Assembly (NCBI GenBank): GCA_022825505.1
Contig: JAJDWR010000074.1
Span: 1 to 64,000 of the forward strand
Direction: 5' to 3'
DNA: 64,000 bases
From: Gammaproteobacteria bacterium
GTDB lineage: Bacteria > Pseudomonadota > Gammaproteobacteria > Steroidobacterales > Rariloculaceae
Positions 9,266-18,533 of the stretch are shown one piece after another. A program made the translations under genes and the position numbers. Within the stretch, counting starts at the first letter, position 1. Each line of letters starts with the position of its first letter. The notes beneath the pieces were generated by a model. The model worked only from the letters and a program-made list of their open reading frames with translations. It searched no databases and was not told where the DNA came from.

Positions 9266-10447
9266 ATGACCGATTGGAACAAAGCGGTATTGGACCTGAC
9301 CCGCGACCTGGTCCGGATGCAGTCGGTGACGCCGGCGGACAGCGGGTGTCAGGCACTGCTCGGAAACGCCCTGCAGAAAGCGGGATTCCGGTTGGAATCC
9401 ATGCCATTCGGCGAGGTCGAGAACCTGTGGGCGCGCAGGGGTGACGGGGGACCCTTGCTGTGTTTTGCCGGGCATACGGATGTGGTACCCCCGGGGCCCG
9501 TACAGTCGTGGGAAGTCGATCCATTCGCCGGCGAGATTCGCGACGGCCGGCTGGTCGCCCGGGGCGCAGCGGACATGAAGTCCGGTCTCGCCGCAATGAC
9601 AGTGGCTTGCCTGCGCTTTGTGCGCGACTATCCCGACCACTCCGGCTCCATTGCGTTCCTTGTCACCAGCGACGAGGAGGGCGAAGCCCGCGACGGGACT
9701 CTCAGGGTCATGCAGGCGCTGGACCGCCGGGGCGAACGCATCGACTGGTGCGTCATCGGCGAACCCTCCAGCACGGATGTCCTGGGCGATACCATCCGCG
9801 TCGGCCGCCGCGGCAGCCTGACCGGATTGATGACGCTGCGCGGGATCCAGGGACACGTCGCCTACCCTCAGGAGGCCAGGAACCCGATTCACGACCTGGC
9901 GGATTTCGTCTCCGCCCTCAACCGCGATCCCCTCGACCGCGGCAACCGCCACTTTCCGCCCAGCAGCTTCCAGATGGTCAATGTCCACAGCGATACCGGC
10001 GCAACCAACGTGATTCCGGGAGAACTCAGGTGCCGGTTCAACTTCCGCTATTCCACGGAGTGGACCCAGGGCGCGCTGATCGAACACGTCGAGTCCCTGC
10101 TGGCACGGCTGGACATCGACTGCGACATCGACTGGCGCGATGTCGGGCGGCCGTTTCTGACTGCCGAGGGAACGCTGACCGGGGCGGCCGCCCGGGCCGT
10201 GCATGAACAGACCGGCCAGCAACCCGAGTTATCCACCAGCGGCGGCACTTCCGACGGGCGCTTCATTTCTCCCTACGGTGTGGATGTGGTGGAAGTCGGT
10301 CCGGTCAACCGGACCATTCACAAGGTGAACGAGGAGGTCCGGGTGAACGACCTGCCCGTACTTCAGAGGATCTACTACCGGATTGCAGAATTGTTGCTGA
10401 TGGAGCCCGCACACTCCGGCGGAGCTCGATCCGGCGGTGGGAGCTGA
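9266..10447 (+). CDS. dapE: Succinyl-diaminopimelate desuccinylase DapE
   Basis: A cytoplasmic dinuclear zinc hydrolase of the lysine/diaminopimelate pathway that removes succinate from N-succinyl-LL-diaminopimelate. M20-family motifs are visible: FAGHTDVVPPG (H70, D72), GAADMKSG (D103) and TSDEEGEA (E137/E138), and the C-terminal histidine region reads VGPVNRTIHKVNEEV. The start at 9266 (MTDWNKAV) gives 393 residues, close to the family length. An upstream in-frame ATG at 9221 would add 15 atypical residues. It sits alone on the plus strand between pstS and dsbB. The last ~15 residues are Gly/Ser-rich and non-conserved. Confidence 0.95.
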   Translation: MTDWNKAVLDLTRDLVRMQSVTPADSGCQALLGNALQKAGFRLESMPFGEVENLWARRGDGGPLLCFAGHTDVVPPGPVQSWEVDPFAGEIRDGRLVARGAADMKSGLAAMTVACLRFVRDYPDHSGSIAFLVTSDEEGEARDGTLRVMQALDRRGERIDWCVIGEPSSTDVLGDTIRVGRRGSLTGLMTLRGIQGHVAYPQEARNPIHDLADFVSALNRDPLDRGNRHFPPSSFQMVNVHSDTGATNVIPGELRCRFNFRYSTEWTQGALIEHVESLLARLDIDCDIDWRDVGRPFLTAEGTLTGAAARAVHEQTGQQPELSTSGGTSDGRFISPYGVDVVEVGPVNRTIHKVNEEVRVNDLPVLQRIYYRIAELLLMEPAHSGGARSGGGS

Positions 10448-10455
10448 AGGGCGCG

Positions 10456-10977
10456 CTACGAGCGTCGGGCGAATGAACCGGGGCGCGGCAGGCGGCTCCA
10501 GTTCGCCGCCACGGCCAGGGCGCTGAGCAGCACGAACCAGACCAGCGCCCAGGCGGGCATGCTGAGGCCCACAAAGGACCACACCACCTCGGCACATTCA
10601 CCGGACCCGGTCAGAACCAGCCGCACGGCATCCATCAGGGGAAACGCGTCCAGCATATAGGACAGGCCCGGCCCGCAGGCCGGCACCTGATCGGCGGGCA
10701 GGTTCTGGATGTAGACGTGGCGAGCCGCTATGCCGCCCCCGACGACGTTGGGGACCAGCGCGGCCAGTCCGTAGAGCCGAGCCCTTCGGGGCGCGTGCAG
10801 TCCGGCAACGAGAAACACCGCGCCACCGGCGATGAAGGCAACGCGCTGGAAAATGCAGAGCGGGCACGCCTCCAGGCCGAGCACGTATTGGGCGTACAGC
10901 GCATAGCCGATCAACCCGGCTACGCTGACGCATCCGGCGAGATTCGCCAATCGCCGCTGTGACCGGGATCCAATCAC
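10456..10977 (-). CDS. dsbB: Disulfide bond formation protein DsbB
   Basis: A 173-residue inner-membrane quinone reductase that reoxidises DsbA. Four hydrophobic segments are visible, with the first redox pair C38-P-L-C41 and the second pair C101 and C128 in periplasmic loops, as expected. It begins with GTG, which overlaps the phoU stop codon by 4 bp (GTGA), so it is translated as the tail of the phoB-phoR-phoU operon. This is an unusual position for dsbB. It converges with dapE, leaving 8 bp between stop codons. Confidence 0.95.
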   Translation of the reverse strand: MIGSRSQRRLANLAGCVSVAGLIGYALYAQYVLGLEACPLCIFQRVAFIAGGAVFLVAGLHAPRRARLYGLAALVPNVVGGGIAARHVYIQNLPADQVPACGPGLSYMLDAFPLMDAVRLVLTGSGECAEVVWSFVGLSMPAWALVWFVLLSALAVAANWSRLPRPGSFARRS

Positions 10978-11714
10978 CTGGCAGCTTCCTTCACGATTCC
11001 TGCCTGACTGACTTCGGACTCGACGTTGGTCAGACTGGAGTGCCGGATATCGGTTCCGTGCGCCATGTAGATCGCGTGCTCGCAGATGTTCTTGGTGTGA
11101 TCGCCGATTCGCTCCAGAGCCCGAGCCGCCCAGCTCAGGTCCATCTCCCGGGTGATGGTTCGCGGGTCCTCCAGCATGAAGGTCAGGCTCTGCCGGTAAA
11201 TGGCCTCGTACTCCTCATCCACCACCTTGTCCGCCTTCATGACCTCAAGCCCCTGCTGCACGTCCAGTCGCGCGTACGCATCCAGCGAGTCGCGAATCAT
11301 GCCCTTCACGTGGCGGGCGAGGTTTCGCAGTTCGCGAAAGTTCGTGGACGGGCGTTTCACCGTTGCGAGCCGGGACGCGAGTTCGCCGATCTTTTCCGCC
11401 TCGTCGCCGATTCGCTCGAGTTCGGTGATCGTCTTCATGGCGGCAACGATGAGGCGCAGGTCGCCCGCCGTCGGGGCGCGGGTAGCCAGAATGCGCCGGC
11501 ACTCGTCGTCGATACGGACTTCCATTTCGTTGACCTGGTGGTCCGACTCGGCCACGCTGAGGCCCAGTTCGCTGTCGGCCTCCGCGATCGCCCGGATGGC
11601 GCGGTCGAACTGGTCTTCAACCAGCCCGCCCATGTTCAGTACCAGGTTGTGAATGCCCTCCAGATCCTTGTTGAATCTGCGGGACGTGTGCTGACTTATG
11701 GACTCGACTTCCAT
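10974..11714 (-). CDS. phoU: Phosphate signalling protein PhoU
   Basis: A 246-residue cytoplasmic all-helical protein with two PhoU repeats (three-helix bundles) that transmits the state of Pst to PhoR and keeps PhoR inactive when phosphate is plentiful. Acidic metal-binding motifs occur in each half (ERIGDEAEKI and ERIGDHTKNI). It follows phoR by 35 bp on the same strand, away from the pst genes. In many gammaproteobacteria phoU is instead at the end of pstSCAB. Confidence 0.95.
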   Translation of the reverse strand: MEVESISQHTSRRFNKDLEGIHNLVLNMGGLVEDQFDRAIRAIAEADSELGLSVAESDHQVNEMEVRIDDECRRILATRAPTAGDLRLIVAAMKTITELERIGDEAEKIGELASRLATVKRPSTNFRELRNLARHVKGMIRDSLDAYARLDVQQGLEVMKADKVVDEEYEAIYRQSLTFMLEDPRTITREMDLSWAARALERIGDHTKNICEHAIYMAHGTDIRHSSLTNVESEVSQAGIVKEAAR

Positions 11715-11749
11715 AACGGCATGATTATATTACAGATGCCGGACGCTCC

Positions 11750-13060
11750 CTAACCCACCGCCCTCGCGGGACCGCCCCGCGCGACGAGACGGTTATCGGG
11801 AAACCGGCACGCAATCAGGCTGCCTTCGCCGACCTCGCTCTCGATACTCAGCGTCGCACCATGACGCTGCAGGGCGTGCTTCACGATAGCCAGACCCAGA
11901 CCGGTGCCTCCAAGTTCCCGCGAGCGCCCCGGATCGACACGAAAGAACCGCTCGGTCACCCGCGGAATGAGCTCCTCGGGGATACCGATCCCGGTGTCCT
12001 TGACGGAAAAGACCGCGCCATTCTCGCCGGACTCCCAACGCACGTGGACGGAGCCTTCGGGAGAGGTGAAGCGCACGGCGTTGCTCACAAGGTTATGAAA
12101 GATCGAATGCACCTCGGCCTCGCTCCCCAACAGGGCAAGATCGGTTCCAAAGTGCACGGAGATTCGAGGCGTCCGCAGACCTGAAACGAATTCCCGCTCG
12201 ATGAACTTCAGCATTCCGACCACATCGATGAAATCACGCGGCGCCTCCTCTTGTGACGACTCCAGACGCGTGAGTTCGATCAGGTCGCGCAAGATTCTCG
12301 TCATCCTCGATACCTGCCGCTCCATCTCCGCAATGGGGGTACGCCAGTCCCGATTGAGGCCGGAATCGTGCGCCAGCGCGTCCAGATACCCGCCGATCAC
12401 GGTGAGTGGCGAACGCAACTCATGCGAGGCATTGGCCACGAAGTCGCGCCGGGTACGTTCCAGGCGCACTTCCCGCGTGATGTCCCGAATGATTGCCAGG
12501 CGCTGGTTCTTGCCGTAGGGAATGATCTGTACGGACAACTGCCCTCCCTCCATCGCCGGAGAGGGAATGCTGACCGAGTCGCCCCCCGGATTCTCCAGAT
12601 GGCTCACGAAGTCGGGGTTGCGAATCAGGTTGTCGATGCGATGGCCCACGTCGGTCGCTAGGTTCAGGCCCAGCAACCGCACAGCGGCCCGGTTACACCA
12701 CAGAATCTCGTTGCGGGGATTCAGTATGATGCCGCCGTCATGCAACGCCCGGGTGGACTGCCTGACCTCACGCACCAGCCGGCGATAACGTTTCCTTCGT
12801 TTGCGCGACTTGGACCTCAACCTGACAACGATCGAGAAAAGCTCTGCCCAGAGTCCCCTGGTCGCGGGAGGAACCGGCGCACCCTTTTCCAGCGCCCGGT
12901 CGAGGTAGTAGAGATTTCGCAGCGTGACGGCCAGATAAAGAGCCAACGCCCCGACCAGCCACCAGGCAGGATTACCCAGCCAGATTCCCGCGAGGAGCGC
13001 AAGCGCCAGCCATGCTCCGGCATAGACGAAATGCGATACCCACCGATTCGGCAACATCAA
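11750..13060 (-). CDS. phoR: Phosphate regulon sensor histidine kinase PhoR
   Basis: A 436-residue membrane-bound sensor kinase. Two N-terminal hydrophobic segments (about residues 10-48) with almost no periplasmic loop are followed by a basic linker (RSKSRKRRKRYRR), a PAS domain (about 100-195), the HisKA box with H213 in FVANASHELRSPL, and the ATPase domain with NLVSNAVRFTS and DTGIGIPEE. The lack of a periplasmic sensor domain is characteristic of PhoR, which senses through PstB/PhoU. Its ATG overlaps the phoB stop by 4 bp. Confidence 0.95.
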   Translation of the reverse strand: MMLPNRWVSHFVYAGAWLALALLAGIWLGNPAWWLVGALALYLAVTLRNLYYLDRALEKGAPVPPATRGLWAELFSIVVRLRSKSRKRRKRYRRLVREVRQSTRALHDGGIILNPRNEILWCNRAAVRLLGLNLATDVGHRIDNLIRNPDFVSHLENPGGDSVSIPSPAMEGGQLSVQIIPYGKNQRLAIIRDITREVRLERTRRDFVANASHELRSPLTVIGGYLDALAHDSGLNRDWRTPIAEMERQVSRMTRILRDLIELTRLESSQEEAPRDFIDVVGMLKFIEREFVSGLRTPRISVHFGTDLALLGSEAEVHSIFHNLVSNAVRFTSPEGSVHVRWESGENGAVFSVKDTGIGIPEELIPRVTERFFRVDPGRSRELGGTGLGLAIVKHALQRHGATLSIESEVGEGSLIACRFPDNRLVARGGPARAVG

Positions 13061-13746
13061 GCCTCGCGAGGAGAAAACCGGTAACCTGCGCCGCGAACGG
13101 TCTGTACCAGTTTATCGTATCCGGAGTCGGTGAGCGCCTTGCGCAGCCGCCGAATGTGCACGTCGACGGTGCGCTCCTCCACGTAGACATTGGCGCCCCA
13201 GATCCGGTCCAGGAGTTGCGTGCGGGAATAGACGCGATCCGGGTGATGCATGAAGAAGTGCAGTATCCGGTATTCCGTCGGGCCGAGCGAAATCTCCGAA
13301 CCGTCGACGCTGACCCGATGACTCGCCGAGTTCAGTTTCAGCCTGCCGACCGTGATGGTCTCGTCCTGGTATGCGGCCCCCCGCCTGAGCACGACCTTGA
13401 TCCGGGCCAGCAACTCCCGCGGCGAGAACGGCTTGGTGATGTAGTCGTCGGCGCCGCCCTCAAGCCCGGCTACGCGGTCGTCTTCCTGGACGCGTGCCGT
13501 CAGCATGATGATCGGTATTTCCCGGGTCTCGGGATCGCGCTTGAGTTGCCGGGTGAGTTCCAGTCCGCTCACGTCCGGCAGCATCCAGTCCATCAACACC
13601 ACGTCGGGGTACTTGTCGGCCACGGATGAACGGGCTTCGGTACCCGTTGCGGCGGAAAGCACCTCGTACCCGGCCCGGCCGAGATTGAACGCCAGCATTT
13701 CCCGGATTGCTGCCTCGTCTTCCACGACAAGAACTTTCTGTTGCAT
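13057..13746 (-). CDS. phoB: Phosphate regulon response regulator PhoB
   Basis: An OmpR-family response regulator: receiver domain (about residues 1-125) with phospho-acceptor D53 in VVLMDWMLP, and a winged-helix DNA-binding domain containing the recognition segment YVEERTVDVHIRRLRKAL. The start at 13746 gives 229 residues beginning MQQKVLVVEDE, matching the family, and is preceded by a GGAAAG ribosome-binding site 6 nt upstream; an earlier in-frame ATG at 13782 is less likely. It is the first gene of phoB-phoR-phoU-dsbB and probably binds the boxes before the porin at 4348-4395. Confidence 0.95.
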   Translation of the reverse strand: MQQKVLVVEDEAAIREMLAFNLGRAGYEVLSAATGTEARSSVADKYPDVVLMDWMLPDVSGLELTRQLKRDPETREIPIIMLTARVQEDDRVAGLEGGADDYITKPFSPRELLARIKVVLRRGAAYQDETITVGRLKLNSASHRVSVDGSEISLGPTEYRILHFFMHHPDRVYSRTQLLDRIWGANVYVEERTVDVHIRRLRKALTDSGYDKLVQTVRGAGYRFSPREA

Positions 13747-13785
13747 CGCACGCTTTCCGAAAACCGTCATTACACGCTGCAATTA

Positions 13786-14589
13786 TTACAATTCCATTAA
13801 TCGGGAAGGCATTATCTCACCTGCCGGTTTCCACGCGGACTCCGACCTGAGATAGACGGGGTTCGCCTCCTCCGGCGCACGGCCTTTTCCGGCAGCCAGA
13901 TCGGCCTGCGCCAGAGGGAACAGATCGATCGCCTGTGGGCGGGCCTGCGGGAAGACGCCGCCCGCCTGCGCCATCAACCCGGCAAGCTCGTCGCCATAGA
14001 CCTCGAATCCGCTTCCGGCGGCGGTCCAGGAAACCGATCCGGCGGAGGGGAGGTCTCCGGATGCAGCGGCGCTCCGGGAGACCGGCCTGGCGGCGCTCAC
14101 GTCTCCGGGATTAACGGCGCTCGGGTCTCCCGGTGCGGCAGCGCTCAACTCCTCGGGTGATGTAATTTGCTCGGTACCAACAACTCGCGCGAGGCTGTCT
14201 TGCATCTTGCAGGCCGCCCAATACACCTCGCCCATGCGTGCGTCCATGCAAACCAGGGTGTGGGAGGAGCCGTGAGTCCGCCACATCCCCTGAGCCGTCG
14301 CCGCCAGGCTTGAGACGGGCAGCAGCGGCAGTCCGGTCGCCATACCGAGGCCCTGGGCCGCCGCGGCGGAGATGCGCAAGCCGGTGAACGATCCGGGTCC
14401 TCTGCCAAAGGCGATGGCGTCAAGATCCCGCAGCGACAGACCTGCACTGTCCAGCAGTTTCGCGGTCAGCGGAAGTAGCTGTTCGGTTTGCTCGCGCGGC
14501 GTGGCGATCAACGCCTGCCGGACGGCGCCGTCCACGTACAGTGCCACGGAGCCCTCCCGGCTGGAGGTTTCAAGCGCCAGCAATTTCAC
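13786..14589 (-). CDS. tsaB: tRNA threonylcarbamoyladenosine biosynthesis protein TsaB
   Basis: The regulatory ASKHA-fold partner of TsaD in t6A37 tRNA modification. The GTG at 14589 is the start because it gives the family N-terminus (KLLALETSSREGSVAL), and GRGPGSFTGLRI is the diagnostic motif. The protein is 267 residues, somewhat longer than usual. The excess is a low-complexity insert of repeated Ala/Pro/Gly/Asp/Ser units (about residues 140-185) between the two lobes. Its start lies inside the 3' end of the helicase gene (20-bp overlap), so it is likely translated from the same transcript. Confidence 0.9.
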   Translation of the reverse strand: MKLLALETSSREGSVALYVDGAVRQALIATPREQTEQLLPLTAKLLDSAGLSLRDLDAIAFGRGPGSFTGLRISAAAAQGLGMATGLPLLPVSSLAATAQGMWRTHGSSHTLVCMDARMGEVYWAACKMQDSLARVVGTEQITSPEELSAAAPGDPSAVNPGDVSAARPVSRSAAASGDLPSAGSVSWTAAGSGFEVYGDELAGLMAQAGGVFPQARPQAIDLFPLAQADLAAGKGRAPEEANPVYLRSESAWKPAGEIMPSRLMEL

Positions 14590-16606
14590 GGCGCTCAATT
14601 CCGGAGTCCGCGCGGGAGCCTGTGTGGGTGTCCGTGCGAGTGTCTGTGCGAGTGTCTGCACGGGAGTCTGAGGGGGTGTCCGCACTGCTATCGGCGCCGG
14701 CGCCCGTCGGCAACGAAGCGACAAAATCCAGTGCCTGATCGGTTTCATCGAGAATCGGCATGGGCGGCAGGCTATCCAGAAACACGCGCCCGTAATGCCG
14801 TGTCCTGAGTCTGGGGTCGCAGATGACGACGAGGCCCCGGTCGGAGAAGTCCCGGATGAGACGCCCGACACCCTGTTTCAGCGCAAGCACGGCCTGGGGC
14901 AACTGGAACTCCGAGAACGGATCGCCTCCGTCCCGGCGAATGGCGTGCAGCCGCGCCTGTATCAGGGGATCGCCCGGAGCAGCAAAGGGCAACTTGTCGA
15001 TGATCACCAGGCGCAGTGCAGGACCCCGAACGTCCACGCCCTGCCAGAAACTGCTGGTACCGAGCAGAACGGCGTCTGTCGTGCTGCGAAATCGCGTCAG
15101 CAGTTCGGTGCGCGGCCCCTCGCCCTGCACCAGCAGCGGGCCGGGCAACGCGCGGCCATCGATCCACGCACGTGCCGCATTGAGCGCCCGGTAGCTGGTA
15201 AACAGGAAAAAGGCTCCGCCGCCGGCAGCTTCGATGAGGGGCCAGACGCACGCGAGGACTCTCTCGATGTAGTCTGGAGCCGCGGGCTGCGGCAGACCCT
15301 GGGGCAGGTACAGGCGGGCATTCTCCCGGTAATTGAACGGGCTGGGCAGTACCGCGGAAGCCGCATCCGGTACACCGATGCGGCCCAGAAAGTGGCTGAA
15401 ATCGTCGCCCACCGCCAAGGTGGCCGAGGTGAACACCCAGGTACCGTCCAGGGCCCGAATTCTCTCGCCCAACTCCGCGCCCACATCCAGGGGCGTCCAG
15501 TGCGCCGCAAAGCTGTGGCGCGAAACTTCGACCCAACGCAATCCCCGGGACTCGTCGTCGTCGAGAGCCTTCAACCGGGCGATGCCGTCGCGGCTGCGCT
15601 CCCAGCAACGCTCCAGCCCCGGATTCATGTCTCTGGCATCCTCCAGGCCCGTTGCCATCCGTTCCAGGGCACGTTCCCAGTCCCTGAGTGACTGGTTCAC
15701 GCCCGACGGACAGGCGTTCCAGTGCAAACGCCCGCGATGCTCGCCGAACCCGAGCCGGGCGTCGGCGGCGGCGCGCTCCAGATCGTCGGCCAGAGGCTCG
15801 AGTTCAGCGGAAATTCCGGCCGCCCGGGTTTCCGCCACGACATCCCTCGCCAGATTCTGCAGTTCGCGGCTGCCCACGGAAACGCCGAAGAACTGCTGCG
15901 CAATCTCCGGCAACTGGTGTGCCTCGTCGACAATAACGGCTTCCAGGTCCGGGAGTAGCTGGCCGAATCCGGCCTCCTTGAGCGTCAGGTCGGCCAAAAG
16001 CAGGTGATGGTTGACCACGACCACGTCGGCGGACATCGCGCGGCGGCGCGCCTCCACGAGGAAACAGTCGTCGAGTTGCGGACAACGGCTGCCCAGGCAG
16101 TTGTCGGCGGTAGACGTAATCCAGGTCCGCAGGGAATAGTCATCGGTGAAATCGTCTATCGCGGTGAGGTCGCCACTTCCCGCTGTGCGCGCCCAGTGGT
16201 GTACGGCCGCCAGCCTGTCCAGCAGCGCCGGATCGCGCACGGCCCCCTGGCGCGCGGTTTCCAGCCGGTGGCGGCAAAGATAGTTGCGCCGGCCCTTGAG
16301 CAGCGCCACGCGCACGGGGCGGCCGACGACGGCGCCCAGCAGGGGCAGATCGCGCTTGAAGAGCTGGTCCTGCAGCGTCAGCGTGCCCGTGGAGATCGCC
16401 GTGCGCCGTCCGCTCAACAGCGCCGGCACGAGGTAACCGAACGTCTTGCCAATCCCGGTACCCGCCTCCACCGCGAGGTGCCGGCTGTACGACAGCGCCT
16501 CGTCCACCATCAGCGCCATGTCCTCCTGGGCAACGCGCCGGGTGAAGCCCGGAAGGTGGCGAGCCAGGAGACCGTGAGTGTCGAAGACTTCGGCGAGTTC
16601 GGGCAT
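14570..16606 (-). CDS. DinG/YoaA-family ATP-dependent DNA helicase
   Basis: A 678-residue XPD-like superfamily 2 helicase. Motifs are Walker A AGTGIGKT (residues 48-55), a four-cysteine iron-sulfur cluster region (YLCRHR, then NCLGSRCPQLDDC), the DEAH box in VDEAHQLPE, and motif VI QGVGRLIRD. This set matches YoaA, an SSB/HolC-associated repair helicase, better than DinG proper. The start at 16606 (MPELAEVFD) fits the family. The C-terminal ~40 residues are a repetitive Asp/Thr/Ser/Arg tail (DTRTDTRTDTHT) encoded by a tandem repeat that reaches the start of tsaB. Confidence 0.9.
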   Translation of the reverse strand: MPELAEVFDTHGLLARHLPGFTRRVAQEDMALMVDEALSYSRHLAVEAGTGIGKTFGYLVPALLSGRRTAISTGTLTLQDQLFKRDLPLLGAVVGRPVRVALLKGRRNYLCRHRLETARQGAVRDPALLDRLAAVHHWARTAGSGDLTAIDDFTDDYSLRTWITSTADNCLGSRCPQLDDCFLVEARRRAMSADVVVVNHHLLLADLTLKEAGFGQLLPDLEAVIVDEAHQLPEIAQQFFGVSVGSRELQNLARDVVAETRAAGISAELEPLADDLERAAADARLGFGEHRGRLHWNACPSGVNQSLRDWERALERMATGLEDARDMNPGLERCWERSRDGIARLKALDDDESRGLRWVEVSRHSFAAHWTPLDVGAELGERIRALDGTWVFTSATLAVGDDFSHFLGRIGVPDAASAVLPSPFNYRENARLYLPQGLPQPAAPDYIERVLACVWPLIEAAGGGAFFLFTSYRALNAARAWIDGRALPGPLLVQGEGPRTELLTRFRSTTDAVLLGTSSFWQGVDVRGPALRLVIIDKLPFAAPGDPLIQARLHAIRRDGGDPFSEFQLPQAVLALKQGVGRLIRDFSDRGLVVICDPRLRTRHYGRVFLDSLPPMPILDETDQALDFVASLPTGAGADSSADTPSDSRADTRTDTRTDTHTGSRADSGIERREIAGA
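14615..14690. repeat. Imperfect 12-bp tandem repeats at the helicase 3' end
   Basis: Plus-strand units of the type GTGTCTGTGCGA (with variants GTGTCCGTGCGA and GAGTCTGCACGG) are repeated about six times. On the minus strand they encode the Asp/Thr/Arg-rich tail of the YoaA-like helicase, just before the tsaB start at 14589. Confidence 0.65.
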
Positions 16607-16779
16607 GAAGCCACTATAGCGTGATCCCCGGCCGTTGAAAGGAGGCATTTCTGGGCAATCTGCCGCATTGAACGCCTGGTAGCCTGAATCCTGTACGAAA
16701 AAATGGACTACGGGGTATAGAGTCGGCCGCTTATTTCATTATACTTCCGCCCTTCAATCCGGAAGGCGTTCAAACCACC

Positions 16780-18522
16780 ATGACCACTCGACTCGAGAGC
16801 CTCAGCGAATGGGTTGCCGGGATTGCCCGATTGACGCAAGCGGAACGCGTCCACTGGTGCACCGGTACCCGTGACGAGTACGACGAATTCGTACGGGAAA
16901 TGCTCGCCCGCGGCGACCTCCTCGAACTCAACCAGGACTCCTATCCGGACTGCTACCTGCACCGCTCCGACCCCCGCGACGTCGCGCGCGTCGAACACCT
17001 GACGTATGTGTGCTCGGATCGCAAGGAGGACGCCGGACCCAACAACAACTGGATGCTGCCTGCCGAGGCCAGGGAGAAGATGAATGGTCTGTTCGACGGC
17101 TGCATGAAGGGGCGCACGCTCTACGTGATCCCCTACTGCATGGGACCGCTGGGATCGCCCTACTCCCGCTACGGGGTGGAAATCACCGACAGCACCTACG
17201 TCGCCGCGAACATGTACCTGATGACCCGGATGGGCGACGCGGCACTGGCCGAAATCGAACGCACGGGCCGCTTCATCAGGGGGCTGCACTCGGTTGGCGA
17301 ACTGGATCCGGAACGGCGCTTCATCATGCACTTCCCCGAAGACCTGACGATCATGAGCTACGGCTCCGGTTACGGCGGCAACGCGTTGCTGGGCAAGAAA
17401 TGCCATGCGCTGAGGATCGCCAGTTACCAGGCTCGAACCGAAGGCTGGCTGGCCGAGCACATGCTCATCGTCGGCGTGGAGAATCCTGCCGGCGAGACCC
17501 ACTACCTGGCCTGCGCCTTCCCGTCCCAATGCGGCAAGACCAATCTGGCCATGCTGATCCCGCCCAAGAGCCACCGGGGCTGGAAGGTCTGGACGCTCGG
17601 CGACGACATCGCCTGGATGCACCTGGACGACGAGGGCCGTTTGCGGGCCATCAACCCCGAAGCGGGCCTGTTCGGCGTCGTGCCCGGCACCAACCGCCAC
17701 ACCAACCCCAATGCCTACGAGAGCATTCGCCGCGACGCCATCTTCACCAATGTCGCGTTGACGGCGGAAAACGACCCCTGGTGGGAAGACAAGGACACCG
17801 GCGAACCCGTAATGGACTGGCAGGGCCGGCCCTACGATCCCGCGAACGGGCCTGCCGCGCACCCCAACTCACGATTTACGGTGTCGGCGAAGAACAACCC
17901 CAGCTATTCCGAACTGGCCGAGGCCCCTCGCGGCGTGCCCATCAGCGCGCTGGTGTTCGGCGGACGCCGACGCGAACTGACGCCGCTGGTGTACGAGGCC
18001 AGGGACTGGGCCCACGGCGTGCTGGTCGGCGCCACCGCGGCATCGGAAACCACCGCCGCGGCCACCGGCAAGGTGGGCGTCGTACGGCGCGATCCCATGG
18101 CGATGAAGCCCTTCTGCGGCTACAACTTCGCCGATTACTGGAGCCATTGGCTAAGCTTCGAGAATCGCTCCGATGCGCTGCCGCGAATCTTCCATGTGAA
18201 CTGGTTCCGCCGCGATCCCGACGGCAGCTTCCTTTGGCCGGGATTCGGCGAGAACCTGCGGGTTCTGCGCTGGATCATCGACCGTTGCCGGGACCGGGTC
18301 GACGCCGTCGAATCGCCAATCGGCTATCTGCCCGAGCCCGGCGCCATCGATACGTCGGGTCTGGATATCGAGTTGGAGACGATGCAGGAACTGCTCAGCG
18401 TGGATCCCGAGGCGTGGAAGCAGGAGATGCAAAGCATCGGCGAGTACTTCCAGACCTATGGCGACCGCGTGCCGCAGCGCCTGCGCGCAGAGCACGGCAA
18501 GGTCCTTTCCGCCCTGTCCTGA
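16780..18522 (+). CDS. pckG: Phosphoenolpyruvate carboxykinase (GTP)
   Basis: A 580-residue cytosolic enzyme that converts oxaloacetate and GTP to phosphoenolpyruvate in gluconeogenesis. Signature segments of the GTP-dependent class are present: the kinase-1 loop with reactive cysteine FPSQCGKTNLAM, GDDIAWMH, RFTVSAKNNP and the FGGRRRELTPL stretch with the nucleotide-binding region following. Length agrees with bacterial GTP-PEPCK. It stands alone, divergent from the helicase, with an AT-rich TATACT-like element about 40 bp upstream of its ATG. Use of the GTP form rather than the ATP form is notable for a gammaproteobacterium but not rare. Confidence 0.95.
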   Translation: MTTRLESLSEWVAGIARLTQAERVHWCTGTRDEYDEFVREMLARGDLLELNQDSYPDCYLHRSDPRDVARVEHLTYVCSDRKEDAGPNNNWMLPAEAREKMNGLFDGCMKGRTLYVIPYCMGPLGSPYSRYGVEITDSTYVAANMYLMTRMGDAALAEIERTGRFIRGLHSVGELDPERRFIMHFPEDLTIMSYGSGYGGNALLGKKCHALRIASYQARTEGWLAEHMLIVGVENPAGETHYLACAFPSQCGKTNLAMLIPPKSHRGWKVWTLGDDIAWMHLDDEGRLRAINPEAGLFGVVPGTNRHTNPNAYESIRRDAIFTNVALTAENDPWWEDKDTGEPVMDWQGRPYDPANGPAAHPNSRFTVSAKNNPSYSELAEAPRGVPISALVFGGRRRELTPLVYEARDWAHGVLVGATAASETTAAATGKVGVVRRDPMAMKPFCGYNFADYWSHWLSFENRSDALPRIFHVNWFRRDPDGSFLWPGFGENLRVLRWIIDRCRDRVDAVESPIGYLPEPGAIDTSGLDIELETMQELLSVDPEAWKQEMQSIGEYFQTYGDRVPQRLRAEHGKVLSALS

Positions 18523-18533
18523 GTCTGCCGGCC

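Noticed and set aside
13747..13800. TGTAAT half-sites upstream of phoB
   Set aside because: Two half-sites are present, but their spacing (16 bp start to start) does not fit the 11-bp Pho-box repeat.
16708..17862. 384-residue minus-strand frame opposite PEP carboxykinase
   Set aside because: PEP carboxykinase is unambiguous on the plus strand and the shadow has no family resemblance.
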